Origin: Medicago truncatula
Taxonomy: Eukaryota > Streptophyta > Magnoliopsida > Fabales > Fabaceae
Direction of reading: 5' to 3'
NCBI RefSeq assembly: GCF_003473485.1
Contig: NC_053044.1
Span: 35,964,091 to 36,028,090 of the forward strand
Length of the DNA stretch: 64,000 nt
Below are positions 10,265 through 22,404 of the stretch, one piece after another. A model generated the notes under the pieces. The model did no database searches. It was not told where the DNA came from and saw only the letters and a program-made list of their open reading frames with translations. Both the position numbers and the translations under genes were made by a program. Position 1 is the stretch's first letter, and each line of letters begins with the position of its first letter.

Positions 10265-10632
10265 GTACAGAATTCGGAAGAATAACGATCGATATGTATT
10301 AAAGCAATGATTTTAAATGCATTGGCTTGTTGGTAAACTAGTTAAAGATGAATTCATTGATAACAACAGCAAGGTCATCCAAGCAAAAACTTGAAGAATA
10401 TATCAATACATGTTGTATATGATAACAATGAACAACATTGATCACAGAACAATCAAATAAGCTTTATTCAAGGACTAATACCAAAGAAAAAAGTATATTA
10501 CAAGTACACAAGACTTATTGAAATTTTCGATCTAAACATCAAAATATCAATCATCAAACTAAAATTTATTACTGACGCAAGCAATTCAAAATTTCAAATC
10601 AATGAACCTCTTCAGGACTGGACACCGGCTGG

Positions 10633-11965
10633 CTAGTGTTGTGTTTTTTTCTCACTTTGCCAAATCCAGATGATATCTTTGAGAACTGGTATTATATGCT
10701 CCTTCAATATCTTCTGGTATTCCGATGCATCGCCACTGTACTTCTTTATCTCAACCAAATAGAAAGATGGAGCAAACTCAAATATTTCAGTAGAAATAGT
10801 GAGTGGCCTTTTTCGAAGATCTTGCTCTCTCTCCAACTTTAGCATCTCTCCATTATTCTTTACTATCTTCATATTCAACATGTGTGCAATATCCTCCATT
10901 GTTGATATGATAGAGGAGGCCGAGCTCTTGGAAGTAAACTTGATGTCTTCAATTTCATCATCATTATTACTTGCAAAAAAGACAGACAAATCGAGCCCTG
11001 CAGATAGAGAAAGTATGTGAAAAGCATTAAGATATTTTGGTTGAACCAATTCTTGATTTGGCTCAACAACAGCAATTTCATTTTCAACAATAGCTTTATC
11101 AGACTCAGCATTTGCAGCCACATTTGTAATCTCTCTTTCTACTTGAACACTTTCCAAATGTAAATCCTTTTCTGAACCAACGACTTTCCATTATTTTAGC
11201 AGTAGATATTCTACTATCAGGGTTGGGATTGAGAATCTGTGATAGTAATCTGCGTATCTCGACTGAAAACCAGTCGGGACATTTGTATTCTCCCTTGTTG
11301 CTTTTCCGATACATTTCCATTAAATTCCGATCATAAAATGGATAGTAACGGGTCATAAGAACATATAAGATTACTCCGCAAGACCAAACATCAGCCTTTT
11401 CTCCACAATAACCTTTTCCATGGAGAACATCTGGAGCTACATACATCGGAGTTCCACACATTGTTTGCAGCATGTTGTTGCGGCGATGAGATTCTATGAA
11501 CGTGCTAAACCCGAAATCAGCTATTTTAAGAACACCGTTCTCGTCTAAAAGCAAATTTTCAGGCTTCAAATCCCGATGGTACACACCCTTTTTGTGGCAA
11601 AAATCTAGAGCACTTACCAATTGTTGGAAGTATTGTCTTGCTTGATTATAACTGATTTTACGTATTTTGAGGAAAAGCTCACCGCCTTTTGCATATTCTA
11701 AGATAAGGTATATCTTAGTTTTGGTCGCCAAAACCTCGTAAAGTCGCAAAACGTTCGGGTGTTTAACCCGTCTCATTGTTTCAATCTCCCGCTTTGCTTG
11801 AACCATCATTCCAGCTCTTAGGACTTTTTCCTTGTCAATAACCTTCACAGCAACTCTGTCACCAGTTCTCAAGTCCCTTGCTTTGTAAACTTTTGCAAAG
11901 TTTCCTTGGCCTAATTGTTTTCTAAACTCATATCTATTCATCAATAATTTCCCCTCTGGATCCAT
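10633..11965 (-). CDS. CIPK: CBL-interacting protein kinase (CIPK), reading frame disrupted
   Basis: CIPKs are Ser/Thr kinases activated by calcineurin-B-like calcium sensors; they control ion transport and stress signalling. Translation should start at ATG 11963-11965 ([14 protein letters not shown]). Kinase landmarks are the glycine loop GQGNFAKV, lysine in [18 protein letters not shown] and [10 protein letters not shown], where the usual APE reads APD. This frame stops at 11105-11107. The regulatory half is in the +1 frame from about 11190 to the stop at 10633. It carries the CBL-binding NAF motif ([12 protein letters not shown]) and a phosphatase-interaction-like tail. The two frames overlap around 11105-11190, right after ESRWFRKG, where CIPKs run on without a break. 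A one-base gain (or two-base loss), or a sequence error, would explain this. There are no coding introns, matching the intron-poor CIPK clade. As written, the product would lack the NAF region. Confidence 0.85.
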
Positions 11966-12015
11966 TTCAAGACTAAAACCACAAGCACAAACCAAGTAGT
12001 TCAAATGATTTCCCT

Positions 12016-12823
12016 AATAGAAGAAAAAACAACAAAAAATTACATTTTTTAGTAAATAATATTAAATCAATGAATAATGTCAAATGAGCCAATCCAAAAA
12101 GGTCCAATGACATGGCATATATGAAGTTTTTTATAAGATCAAACATGATTCAAAATAATAACAAAAAGAAAGCACAAACAATTTTAAAGAAGTGCAACCA
12201 ATGTTACCTGGTAGAGATGCTATATAATCAACCAAAGATTAGGATTTACAATGAAAATTTGTGATTTAAGTAAATATCGACCATATTCAAGAAAATTGAA
12301 TTTCAATCAAAAGAAATTCATGGAAATAAGTGATCCAGTGAAAGCATAAAGGTGTTAAAAAAATTGAAACTTGAACATTCCAAGGTTATAACATAATTAG
12401 ATTATCATAAGAAAGAATCAAACAAAACAAAGCATTGCAAAATCAAAATGGTGCACTGTTTCTCTAGATCAAACATTCAAATATGAAAAAATATGTTATT
12501 TTTATGGTGCACATATTAAGTGTTGCATCATACATAAGTTTGTCTCTATCATTGGATCGACTAAAATATGATGGAACTTATTAATCTAATGATAAAAAAA
12601 GTTTTGAATAGACACAACACTATTTTTTTTGTGCATGAATTCTAACATTAACAAATCAAAGTAAGAAAATGACATAAAACTAATGAAGAATAGAGATAGA
12701 GAGAAAGAAATCATTACCTTCTAAAGAGAAGAGAAAGCCGTGAAGTGATTGCAAAGTTAGAGAGCAATGTGTATTATGTGAAAATGGTGTAGCAAGAACA
12801 AAAATTGTCTGGTATTTATAAGA
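12016..12823 (-). promoter_or_regulatory. CIPK promoter, leader exon and 5' UTR intron
   Basis: On the minus strand a TATA box (TATAAATA, complement of 12813-12820) is followed by a C/T-rich leader with no ATG. A splice donor (AG/GTAATG near 12717) and an acceptor (TTCTATTAG near 12014) follow, shortly before the CIPK start codon. Splicing would remove about 700 bp and leave a leader without upstream ATGs. The intact promoter architecture suggests that the frame break downstream is recent or an error. This is predicted from signals only. Confidence 0.5.
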
Positions 12824-12879
12824 GAGTACAAGGGTATAAATGGTATTATGTAGTAATATCAAACATTCAAACAAAAAAC

Positions 12880-13601
12880 ATTCTCAACCACGTTAAGGTA
12901 ACATCATGAGGATTACACGCTTACAAGGTTGGTCAAAGTTTTGGCATCACACCAAAAAGCAAGTAGAATACTATGAGAAATTATTACTATAACTAATTAG
13001 ATTGAAATGTATATTAGAGACCGTCGTTGTATTAGTGTTATAATCATAAACGTGAATCATGAGTATTACTTATGTATCATATAAAAACTGATATATGTTT
13101 ACAGAAATTTTCTTAAAAATTTATTAGAAAAAAAATACTATTTATCTTAGACTTAAAAAAAAAAAAATTAGTAAAGGAAGACTCACTTATTTTATATAAT
13201 TTTCAGTCAAACTCATACTTTAGAAACTGAAAAAAGAAAAAGCTCTATAATATTATTTTTAGTTTTCTTTGACTAAAATAATAAAAATTAGTTTTTAGTT
13301 TTTAATAGAATTTTGGTGTTGGTCAAAAAGAAAGCTTAGGTAACGCGCTTATAGATTAAATCCACTAATAAATTTATGCTTGCAAGAGTTGAATCCATAA
13401 TCGTTGTAGAATATGAGTCAACTCCTGACCATTTTTTTATTGGTTATTGTATAATATTATTGACTGAGAAGTTTTAATTGCATATATAAAACATTAAAAA
13501 TATTTACAAATCAATATTGATAATAAAATCATAAATTAAAATATTTATTTTTGAAAGACATAAATTAAAATATATGATAAGTCTGACTAAGATACACATA
13601 G
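12880..13601. other. Intergenic, AT-rich, no gene seen
   Basis: Lies between the CIPK promoter and a SINE insertion. It contains only A/T-rich low-complexity sequence and no frame worth calling. Confidence 0.5.
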
Positions 13602-13707
13602 CTTTGTCTTCGTGAGTTTAACTCAGTTGGTATGGACAATGCTTAAAATATGCAAGATCCGGGGTTCAAACCCGAACCCCGGCCATCACAAAAAAAAAAA
13701 AAAAAAA
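13602..13707 (+). mobile_element. Short tRNA-derived SINE with poly(A) tail
   Basis: It contains a pol III A box-like segment (gtttaactcagttggt) and a B box (ggggttcaaaccc), and ends in a run of about 20 A. It is flanked by a 13-bp target duplication AAGATACACATAG (13589-13601 and 13708-13720). Only about 85 bp precede the tail, so it is a short or 3'-deleted member of the family seen at 38098-38225. The perfect flanking duplication indicates a fairly recent LINE-mediated insertion. Confidence 0.85.
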
Positions 13708-14119
13708 AAGATACACATAGTTTTAGTAAAATATACTTATAAAAAAAAAAACTTTAACAAAATATAAATTTATTTCATATTAAACATAAATCTCTAAGAA
13801 CAAGCTATGAATATCCGGAATAATATACTTTTGTCAAAGAGAAGGAATAATATGAGATGAAACTTTACTATGTGAAAAATCATAATGGACTTGTTGATGA
13901 ATTTAATTCAATAAAATGTCGTTCTATAGTTAGAGGCTCAAAGAGATAAAAATGTTAACTAAACAAAGTGTCATCAACATGTATAAAAATGTTAACTAAA
14001 CTGTTAGTCATGTAACTAACTTATTACTGCAAAAATAAAATATTGACAAACCAAAATCTTATATTAACTGTAATGAAATGAATAAAAATGTTAGTAAATC
14101 AATAAAAATCTTAATGAAC

Positions 14120-17100
14120 TTAGTATTTGATTCCTTTGGCAACCTCAAAAAAATGTGCTACATTCTCCTCAGGAGTACCTACTACAATGCCGTGACCAAG
14201 GTTTAGGATATGTTTCCCTCTACCAGCCTTTCTCACAGTATCGTGTATCCTATCTGTAATCAGCTCTTTCGATCCAAACAGAACACCAGGATCAACATTA
14301 CCTTGGATAGCTACATTTGGTCCTAATCTCCTTCTACCGTCAGCCATATCGACTGTCCAATCCAAGCTAACAACATCCACACCGGTCAATGCTATTCTCT
14401 CAAGTAAGCCTCCTGATCCACTTGCATAGAGGATAAGAGGGAGTTCTGGATGGCTTTTCTTTACAGTGTCGATAATTTGCTTCAAGTATGGCAAACTGAA
14501 TCGTTCAAAATCCACTGGACTAAGCTCCGTTGCCCATGAATCGAATATCTGCACAGCTTGCGCTCCATTGTCAGCTTGGTATTGTATGTATCTTGCCATT
14601 GATGTTGTAAACTTTTGCAGTAATGAGTGAAGGATCTGTGGACAAATCACAGTTCAATAAGTAAATCAGTGTGATGATTTTAAGAAATAATAATGCAGAA
14701 CTTGTAGCCACTCTGAAAGTTGAAAGCATAATAGTATAAGTTTAGTACTTGATAGAGACTAAATGATAATAAAGCAAACAAATTGGTAAACATGAATCAT
14801 TTGGACAGCTTTTTAATCATAGGATCAATAATCCAAGCTTTTCCCTTGTAAGCTTTTCCAAATGTAACAGCTCCATTGTAATACACAAAATTATAAAGAA
14901 GAAATTTAACATTTATAGCTTTTATTCAGATGCTACTCAAACTACCTTCTCAAAATAATCATAAAAATTTGGTTTCTATTTCAGCTTCTGATATTTTTCA
15001 TAAGCATAAACAAACAAGTTACAAACTTTAAATTTCAAAATATAATTGATTATTTCAAGGGGAAAATAGCTTAAACATGTCCGCTCTAAATGACCAGTTT
15101 AAGAACTCATTGGTTATTGTGTAGACAGGTAAAACATGCCAGGTTTTGAACCGCTGAATAAATCAAACAAGCACATCCTAAGTTTACATGGAGACAAGTT
15201 TATTGCGCCTACTTACGAGATAGACGAAGGTGGTTAAAGATTACCTTTGGTTCAGAGAATGCCAATCTCTTTATTTTAGAGAAATGTTTTGATGAACCGC
15301 CTTCAACCACATACGACGCCAGGGTAAACGGAGCACCCACAAAACCAAGGACTGCAGATTTATTATCTACCTGTGAACAATACTTTCAATTTAATAAAGA
15401 AAAAAGCAAAGCATAGGGGCATTATACATTAATTGGGCTACAGACAATAACAATAAAGCAACAACAATATGAAATTTAGATTAGATAATTAGTCTCCAGT
15501 AGGGCAGTTCAAACTTTGGTTCGTATAGAAAACCACACCAAACTAAACTGAACTAGCAACATGGTCCACAAAACTGAATCGAACTGGAGATGACTGATCT
15601 CAGACTGAACTACGCTACTGTGTTAAATTTCCACATAACTGTGCACCGACATCAAATATGTCTGTTTTCTTCGTTCTTAGATAAAGTTTCAGTAAGGGAA
15701 GGCATTGTTTGAGTCACTGAGGCACAACGTATCCACTAAGTTACTTGGCAGAAACACAAATTTGATGGAATTGTAAAACAAACAGAAAGTTATATGCAAT
15801 AAACAGAGAAGGGGTAAAACGAATCCAAAAAAAAAAAAAAAAAAAGCAAAAATATAGTGCATCCTCATCTAAATAAAACAAAAAGGTTCCTGGTTTTTTT
15901 GATTATTTAACAAGATCTTTCCTTCTCTTTCTTGAAATGGTTTCGATAAATATTCATATTAAAAAGAGTCATTATTAATATTTTTCTGTTTTAATATTTG
16001 TTTTACATACATTTTCACGACTACCAAAAGATAAGAACAAGTAAAAGTTACATAGTCAATCCTAGAAGGTCACATCACTTCAATTTATACATATATAACA
16101 TCAAAAATTAAATAACTGTATTTTTTACTTAAAGTGGTTTCATTGAGAAAATACAAAATAAAAAATATAACCAGTTCAGTTGGAGATTTTAATCCTTCTT
16201 TCGTCCTCCCTCTGTCCTAAAATGAAACGAAGCTCTCTATGTTAAATCAAAATGAAAAACCACGTGCAGCTTTCCTCTATTAAATAATCATTCGTTTAGG
16301 TTCAGTTCACTTCATTTCACCAACTGAACTCTTCAAAATTTCAGTCTGGTTAACTTTCTACAAAATATCAGTTCGATTTGCAAATTGTAATCAATGGTTC
16401 AGTTCTATATGGTTTAGTTCAGTTGGGTTCTGTGGTTCGGTTGAACAGCCCTAGTCTCCAGGTAACTATTATTTAAGACGTGAAAAAACATTTCAATACA
16501 ATCAGAACATACAAACCAAATCGATGATTCATAAATCTATTCAATGATTCATATTAACTTGATAGCCACTGGCAGGACAGACAGTGTTGCGAGTTTTCAA
16601 GATTATATCCTCAATTAATGTCATTACACCCCTCTATCTATGATTCGCAACCAATGAACATGCACAAAATGCAGTGTCTTTTAAATCAAATAAATCTAAA
16701 AAACATACAGCCTTATGGAATTTGACTAAACAGACAGGTTTTACTTTTATTTAGCTATAAAATAAAAAGAAGTGCGGCGTGAGATGATAAAACAGGGATA
16801 CAAAGGTAGTATAAGATCCTCAAACCTCTTTGCGCAAAATTGATAGTGCTTCACCAACGTATGGAACTGATTCCTCGGGAATAAACTCCCTCACTTGATC
16901 AACTTGGCCTGCGGAGTGAACTGGGTCAAATATGACAGGACCCTTGCCTTTTACAATGTCAAATGGAATATTCATTCCAGATAGGGGTGTAAGAATGTCT
17001 GAGAATAATATCACCTGTTACACAATCAGTATCAAGCAAATTATTATTGCCAACATAATCAGAACCACAGCACAAGAAGTAGTAGGGTAAAGAAAATACT

Positions 17101-18260
17101 GCACAAAGCATAAAAGTGTATAATATGTGCTAGAGAGTTATATTACCCCATCAGGCTGGAAAACCTTCCACGGTTGCAATGAAATTTCAACCACGAGATC
17201 AACATTTTCAGATCTTTCCCGGAATGACGGATATTTTTCGCAGATGATTTGGTAACTCTGGTTAACAATGAAGTTTGAAAAATCAGATCTCCTTTCAGTA
17301 AACAAAATAACTCATCAAGCTTATTTATGAAGTACAAAACCAATTTGATGTTTAGTGGCATTTAAACAGGATAAGTATAGGAAACCAAACCATACACAGA
17401 ACGCGACAATTCAAACAAATATTTGAACTGAATTCATGATGTAAAAATGTTGAAACTGTTCTAAAATGGAGATAAGTTTCAGAAAATGTTCAACATTTCT
17501 CCAGCCATTCTTAGTTTCACACAGTGAAAAACATAATGAATTAGACAAACATCTGCTAATACCAATCGCAATTTCTTTTCGATAGAGCAACACATTCCCA
17601 TTGCACATGTTAGCACAGAGTCTATTCAAGTACTTCGTTTTGGTTGAAAGTGTAAGCAAATTCAGAACACTAACTACTAAAAAATGTTCAATAATTTATT
17701 TACAAACACCAATCACTAAATTTGGATGTTCTAAAATCACAGATCGTTATGAGTCTCAGACAACATATGACCTGACAATGTGTTTATAATTAGAGACCGT
17801 CCCCCCTTACAACCCGGAGGTTTAGTCAACCTCAACCCAAATTCTAATACGAATACATAAGATTATCAACGAAAGTATAACAAACAATTAGGCGCATAAA
17901 TCTACCTTCATGTACCTCCCAGCTTGCCTCATAAGCCAAACAGGAGGTCTTTCGACATCTAATCCACGAACTGCATTGAGCAAAAGAGGTTCTGTGGCAT
18001 TATTTGTTTTAGGTTCAGCAACAGCTCCTACACATAATTTCCCAAAATTCAGATAATGGGCCAGATTAAATTTTTTAAAAAAAGGTTTTTAGTGAAATTG
18101 AACAATAAAAGTTAATGATAGAAGATTCAAAACCCTAATAAAGGGAAGTAATACCTGGAAGAGAACATTGAATGGATTTGAATGGGGAAAAGGGTGTGGA
18201 GTGGTGTTGTTTTCTGGGTAAAATGGAAGTGAAGGAAGTGCTAACTACGCCGCAAAACAT
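14120..18260 (-). CDS. HEME: Uroporphyrinogen decarboxylase, plastid
   Basis: Converts uroporphyrinogen III to coproporphyrinogen III by removing four carboxyl groups, in the haem and chlorophyll pathway of the plastid stroma. Six coding exons splice in phase to 389 aa: 18155-18260, 17906-18027, 17147-17257, 16826-17014, 15245-15370 and 14120-14635. The start [14 protein letters not shown] opens a Ser/Arg-rich stretch of about 35 residues that looks like a transit peptide. Family hallmarks are the substrate-binding [24 protein letters not shown] with the catalytic Asp, [32 protein letters not shown] and the C-terminal [17 protein letters not shown] with the conserved His. Length and motifs fit an intact, functional enzyme. 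The intron between 15371 and 16825 contains a hAT-type MITE. No other pathway gene lies nearby. Confidence in identity is very high; exon edges follow GT-AG signals and phase. Confidence 0.97.
15500..16453. mobile_element. hAT-type non-autonomous element in a HEME intron
   Basis: The 954-bp element begins TAGGGCAGTTCAAA and ends TGAACAGCCCTA, imperfect inverted termini of hAT style. It is flanked by an exact 8-bp duplication GTCTCCAG (15492-15499 and 16454-16461), the length expected for hAT. The subterminal regions are rich in 'ggttcagtt'-type motifs in both orientations. No transposase frame is present. Lying wholly in the intron, it leaves the splice sites untouched. Confidence 0.85.
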
Positions 18261-19279
18261 GTTTGATTTCAATTGAAGTGTTTTGTTTCAGACAGACACA
18301 GATTTTGCCTTTGGATTCGCAATGTTTGAGTTTGATTGAGTTGAGTTTCAGCTATGTTACGGTACGGGCGAAGTATGGGAAGGATAAGGGAATCTAACAC
18401 CCAATCATGATCTAGTAGTCCATACTTTGTGGGTACTCACTTATGCCATGTCATCGCAATAGTGTGGAATTCTTGGGACTATGCTACACACGATCACAAC
18501 TAGTATATTGAAAACCAATTAGAAAGGGTGATGCAAGTTAATTTTACACAAATAGTATTTACTAATGCAACAATCAAGTAGTATTCTCTACCAACTTGGA
18601 TCGGCTACATGAATCAACTGATATTAATATGTTTTATCAAAAACTATATTTTTATCCAAATCTGTAATCTCTGAATCCTTGGAACGCTTCCAATGATAAA
18701 CTCCACCGATGGTTATTTTGTAGGTTTTATGCCACATCATCTTGAAACAATTCACTTAATTTTTTGGTTAACTTAAAACTACTCATATTGGATTCCACAA
18801 TTTTAGCAAATATATTGATATTTTATTCATATTCAATTTTATTACGACTTAAATTATTGATTCCCATAACTCATGTTTTTTTAATCAAAGTGACTATTAC
18901 TTGATGAAGTGACGATAATTACAAGGCTGACTTCTCCAATGGAAATTCATACAAAATGCCATTATTTTGTCGAGCAAGACTTACACGAGCACAAACACAA
19001 ATAAATAAGGGTAGGGCACACTCACATAAATGAAGAAAAATAAAGGAAAAAGATTTTAGTCACCTCATATCATTATTTTCTATTTTATTTTTTTCCATTG
19101 TGTGTGCCTAAACCTTTTTATTTGTGTTTGTGACCAAGTTAGAATTTCTCTATTTTGTCATGCCATGTTGACGTACGCTACTCAATACTCTGTCTCGTAC
19201 AAATTTTCCTTTTAGTTTAAGTGGTGCTTTCATATCACATAAAACTTCAGGCTCATCTCCATTTCAACCATCAAACTTG
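18261..19279. other. HEME upstream region, no further gene seen
   Basis: Contains the presumed HEME leader and promoter (T/G-rich sequence just above 18260), then AT-rich intergenic DNA. I could not identify a convincing TATA box or other signal. Confidence 0.45.
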
Positions 19280-19577
19280 GGTGCCATTTAATTTGGGAAA
19301 GGAGAATTCTTTTCCACCATGGGAAAGTTGATCATGTCCATTAGATTAAATAAGGAACATATTTCTATCATACTCTCTCAACCACTGAATTATTTTTTTA
19401 TACTATCTTTCACATGGGTGTGTGGGGACATGAAAGAGGGAGTGTGAAAGATAGTATAAAAAAATAATCTAGTGGTTGAGAGAGTATGATAGGAATATGT
19501 TCCTCATTTAATCTAATGGACATGATCAACTTTTCCATGGTGGGAAAGAACTCTCCTTTCCCAAATTAAATGGTACC
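19280..19577. mobile_element. Mutator-type MITE, 298 bp hairpin
   Basis: Nearly the whole element is an inverted repeat of about 130-bp arms, starting GGTGCCATTTAATTTGGG and ending with the complement of GGTACCATTTAATTTGGG. It is flanked by an exact 9-bp duplication TCAAACTTG (19271-19279 and 19578-19586), the Mutator hallmark. It is non-coding and shares internal motifs with the 750-bp element at 3096-3845, so they look like short and long members of one family. Confidence 0.88.
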
Positions 19578-19586
19578 TCAAACTTG

Positions 19587-20172
19587 AATTCGATAGTTTA
19601 TATCTAGTTCTATTTTTTCGTCGTCTTATAATATAGACCCAAGAAATTTAAATTGTGTAACTTGTGGTATGATATGATCTTCAACTTTCATCTATAAGTT
19701 AGAAACACTTCACCTTTTGCTAAACTTGCATTTCATATACTCTGTCTTTTTTCTTCTTAGTCGGTATCCATAAGTTTTTAAGACCCGTTTTTAAGTCTCT
19801 AACCTCCCATTTAATTCCTCATTTAACTCTATAAGTAGAATTATATCATCTGCAAAGAAAAGAAAAAATACATCTTAAGTTTTTGTTTCTCTCACCGCCT
19901 TCTTGGTCTTTTTCATGGTTATCTTATAATTTCTCAAGCTTTGATATTTTGACACCTAAACTAATCTTTTAAATATTTCCTTTTGACTCTAATTTTACGT
20001 TCAAGAGTTTCATTTCACCACCAATATTAATTCTTTATCACTAGGTTCGAAACCTCTTGATTCTCTCAACATCTCGTTTTTTTTTTCTACCCCTCATGTG
20101 ACATCTTGTTCCACAAATATTTAATAAAATAAATTATTTTTCCACTGCATATGATGTTGATCTCTTCTAACT
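19587..20172. other. Intergenic, AT- and T/C-rich, no gene seen
   Basis: No open frame or structured element was recognised between the two transposons. Confidence 0.45.
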
Positions 20173-20175
20173 TAA

Positions 20176-21047
20176 GGGACCGTTTGGTGCGCAGGATAAA
20201 GAGACAGGATATGATAACACTATCATATTCTATTTAAATCCTTTGTTTGGTGCACCAATATGAAAGGATAATCGAAACCTATTGCTAATTCTATCCTATC
20301 AATCCTTTGTTATTTTAATCCTTAGTTTTAGCTGGGTTAGCAACCTGATAGGATAAACAAGCGTATTTCTTATTCCTCACAGAACAGAACCATGTTCGAC
20401 TCCCATACTCTACCTTTCACGTTCCTCTGCAAGTAATTTTTAAACGATTCTTCAATTTCTATATCCTCAATTTACCTCTTTCATCCATGGAATTCGTTGT
20501 GCATCCATGGAAATATCTATATCCCCAATCGTATCCTATCAATTCTTAAGGTAATTTCTATAATAACCCAATTTGTTGTGAATCCATGAAAATCAACAAA
20601 TTCTGGTGGTTTAGTGTGCATCGATGGAAATCAAGGAGAATTCAATAGGCTTGCTCTGTTAATGGGCAAAAAAGCTACAAAATTAACAACTAGAAAATAA
20701 ATAAATTAAGAGCTGTACAATTAACATAGATTCTAGATGGATGAATCAAAGAAGTAATGGCTTCTATAAAGAATTAAAAACGAAAGAATTACAGAACCAG
20801 AAACGAGAAAAAGGAGCAGAAAGGCGATGAGAACGAAAGAGATGAGTGGTGCAAAAATTAGAAATTAACCAGGACCCTTTTTTTAGATCGAACGGTTGCC
20901 ATATATGATAAAATAATATTATCAATTTTCTAATCATGTGTACACCAAACACGTGATATGATAACTGTTTACCCTGTTACTATCATATCATATTCTTATC
21001 CAATTTCATATCCTATTTCTATCCTATCATACGCACCAAATGGGCTC
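20176..21047. mobile_element. Harbinger/Tourist-like non-autonomous element
   Basis: The 872-bp element has termini GGGACCGTTTGGTGCG and the complement of GAGCCCATTTGGTGCG. Both flanks read TAA (20173-20175 and 21048-21050), fitting the 3-bp duplication of PIF/Harbinger elements. Subterminal 'ggatatgata'/'tatcatatc' motifs repeat at both ends. No transposase coding is visible; the minus-strand frame at 20764-20952 shows no known domain. Confidence 0.7.
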
Positions 21048-21639
21048 TAAAGGTCTCAAATTCAAATTCGAACTTAGACATACAGTAATATTGAAAAAAT
21101 TTATGAGAGTTTGCCATCCATTTAGATATCACAAGACTCAAGAAACTAGTATATGCAATTGCATGCGAAGGATACTCAGTTTACGTTTTTTTTAAAGAAA
21201 TGGGTTAAACCCGGTGCTCTAACAACAAGAAAGAGAAACTAAAAGTCTCTATGAATGGTAATGGCACTCTCATTGACCAATAAGATTAAAGATGTAAAAT
21301 GAGTAATAACATCAAACATCCTATTAGGACCAACCATTTGAAGACCATATTTGGCAAGACATCGCCAATTGGTTCGCTTCGCAACACACGAGTCTAGGAA
21401 TAGTGCTTCGACCAAAGCAAGATATCAACGATCTGATTAACCAACATTTTGGTAATAATTTTACCAAATTAATATTAAGGAATGAAATAAATAGTCAAAT
21501 ATCATAACAATTTTATCAAATTATCCTAATCAATTATTGATTTTTTTTTATTAAAGAAAAAATAATATTTTGGAAGTAGTGTAACAAAGTATTAATTGAA
21601 TGGTATAATTGAAAAGAAAAAGTTATTATTGCATTGAAA

Positions 21640-21708
21640 ATTGAAAGTGACATTCATTTTGAAACAATTTTTGCCTAAAACGACACTCATTTTGAAACGG
21701 AGGGAGTA
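21640..21708. repeat. Partial Stowaway-like terminus
   Basis: The minus strand reads CTCCCTCCGTTTCAAAATGAGTG next to a TA, the typical Stowaway end, with a second diverged 'cattttgaaac' copy inward. The matching opposite terminus was not found, so this is a fragment. Confidence 0.35.
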
Positions 21709-21779
21709 AGACACATGAAAAGATTGTTTAAGAATTAAATAATAAAGTGATATTATATTTTAGTTAAATCGTCATAGTC

Positions 21780-22235
21780 ATAATCTAGTCTTGTCCATGC
21801 ATTGAAGGAGCAAGGAGTAGAACTCAATTGATGAATTGTAACACCGAGAGGACATGCAAACCAGACCATTTTGCCCGTTCACGCTCCATAAAAAGATGAT
21901 CAATAGTTTCATTATGTTGATCACAAAAAGTACTCAATGGAGTGCAATTCACTCCTCTTTTATTTTAAATAGAGATGATTTCTCCGAGAGTATGTCGTGC
22001 AATATCCGCCACATCAAGTGGACATGACAAATAATGGTTTTGAGATTCCACAGACCATACCTGCTTCTCATTTTCCATACTCCTGGTTAGACTGAAGAGA
22101 TTCATTTCTATTCTTCAAGAATTTATATGTGAAGACTGCAACGAAAAGAAGCCACTCTTGTTGGACAATTTATAGCACCTCAAAAGGAAGGAATCAGCTG
22201 TCCTAAGGGAAGGGGGGGCATTGCGTCCACATAGA
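21780..22235 (-). pseudogene. LINE relic: RT-associated zinc-binding domain fragment
   Basis: Reading the minus strand in shifting frames gives pieces such as CTPLSTFCDQHNETIDHLF, the pattern of the zf-RVT domain near the C terminus of plant L1-type LINE polyproteins. It is preceded by remnants of the region that normally reads K-V-S-x-F-x-W-R. Stops and frameshifts interrupt it, so it is not functional. It lies just downstream of the HAD gene stop and is unrelated to that gene. Confidence 0.5.
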
Positions 22236-22404
22236 CATCTGGGGAACCGGGAGAACAAAAAATATCATGTAGAACAGAAGGATTACATCAGATCGAACTG
22301 ATTGCGATATTTATTTGATAATATAAAATTAGGCTGCATAATGTTTTAATTACAAGGAAAATTGGCAGAGGGGGGGAGGCAAAAAGAATGGGGAGGTAAC
22401 TAAA

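Noticed and set aside
13640..13684. Possible tRNA gene (B-box sequence ggggttcaaaccc)
   Set aside because: No cloverleaf or anticodon arm can be drawn; the poly(A) tail and 13-bp target duplication identify a SINE.
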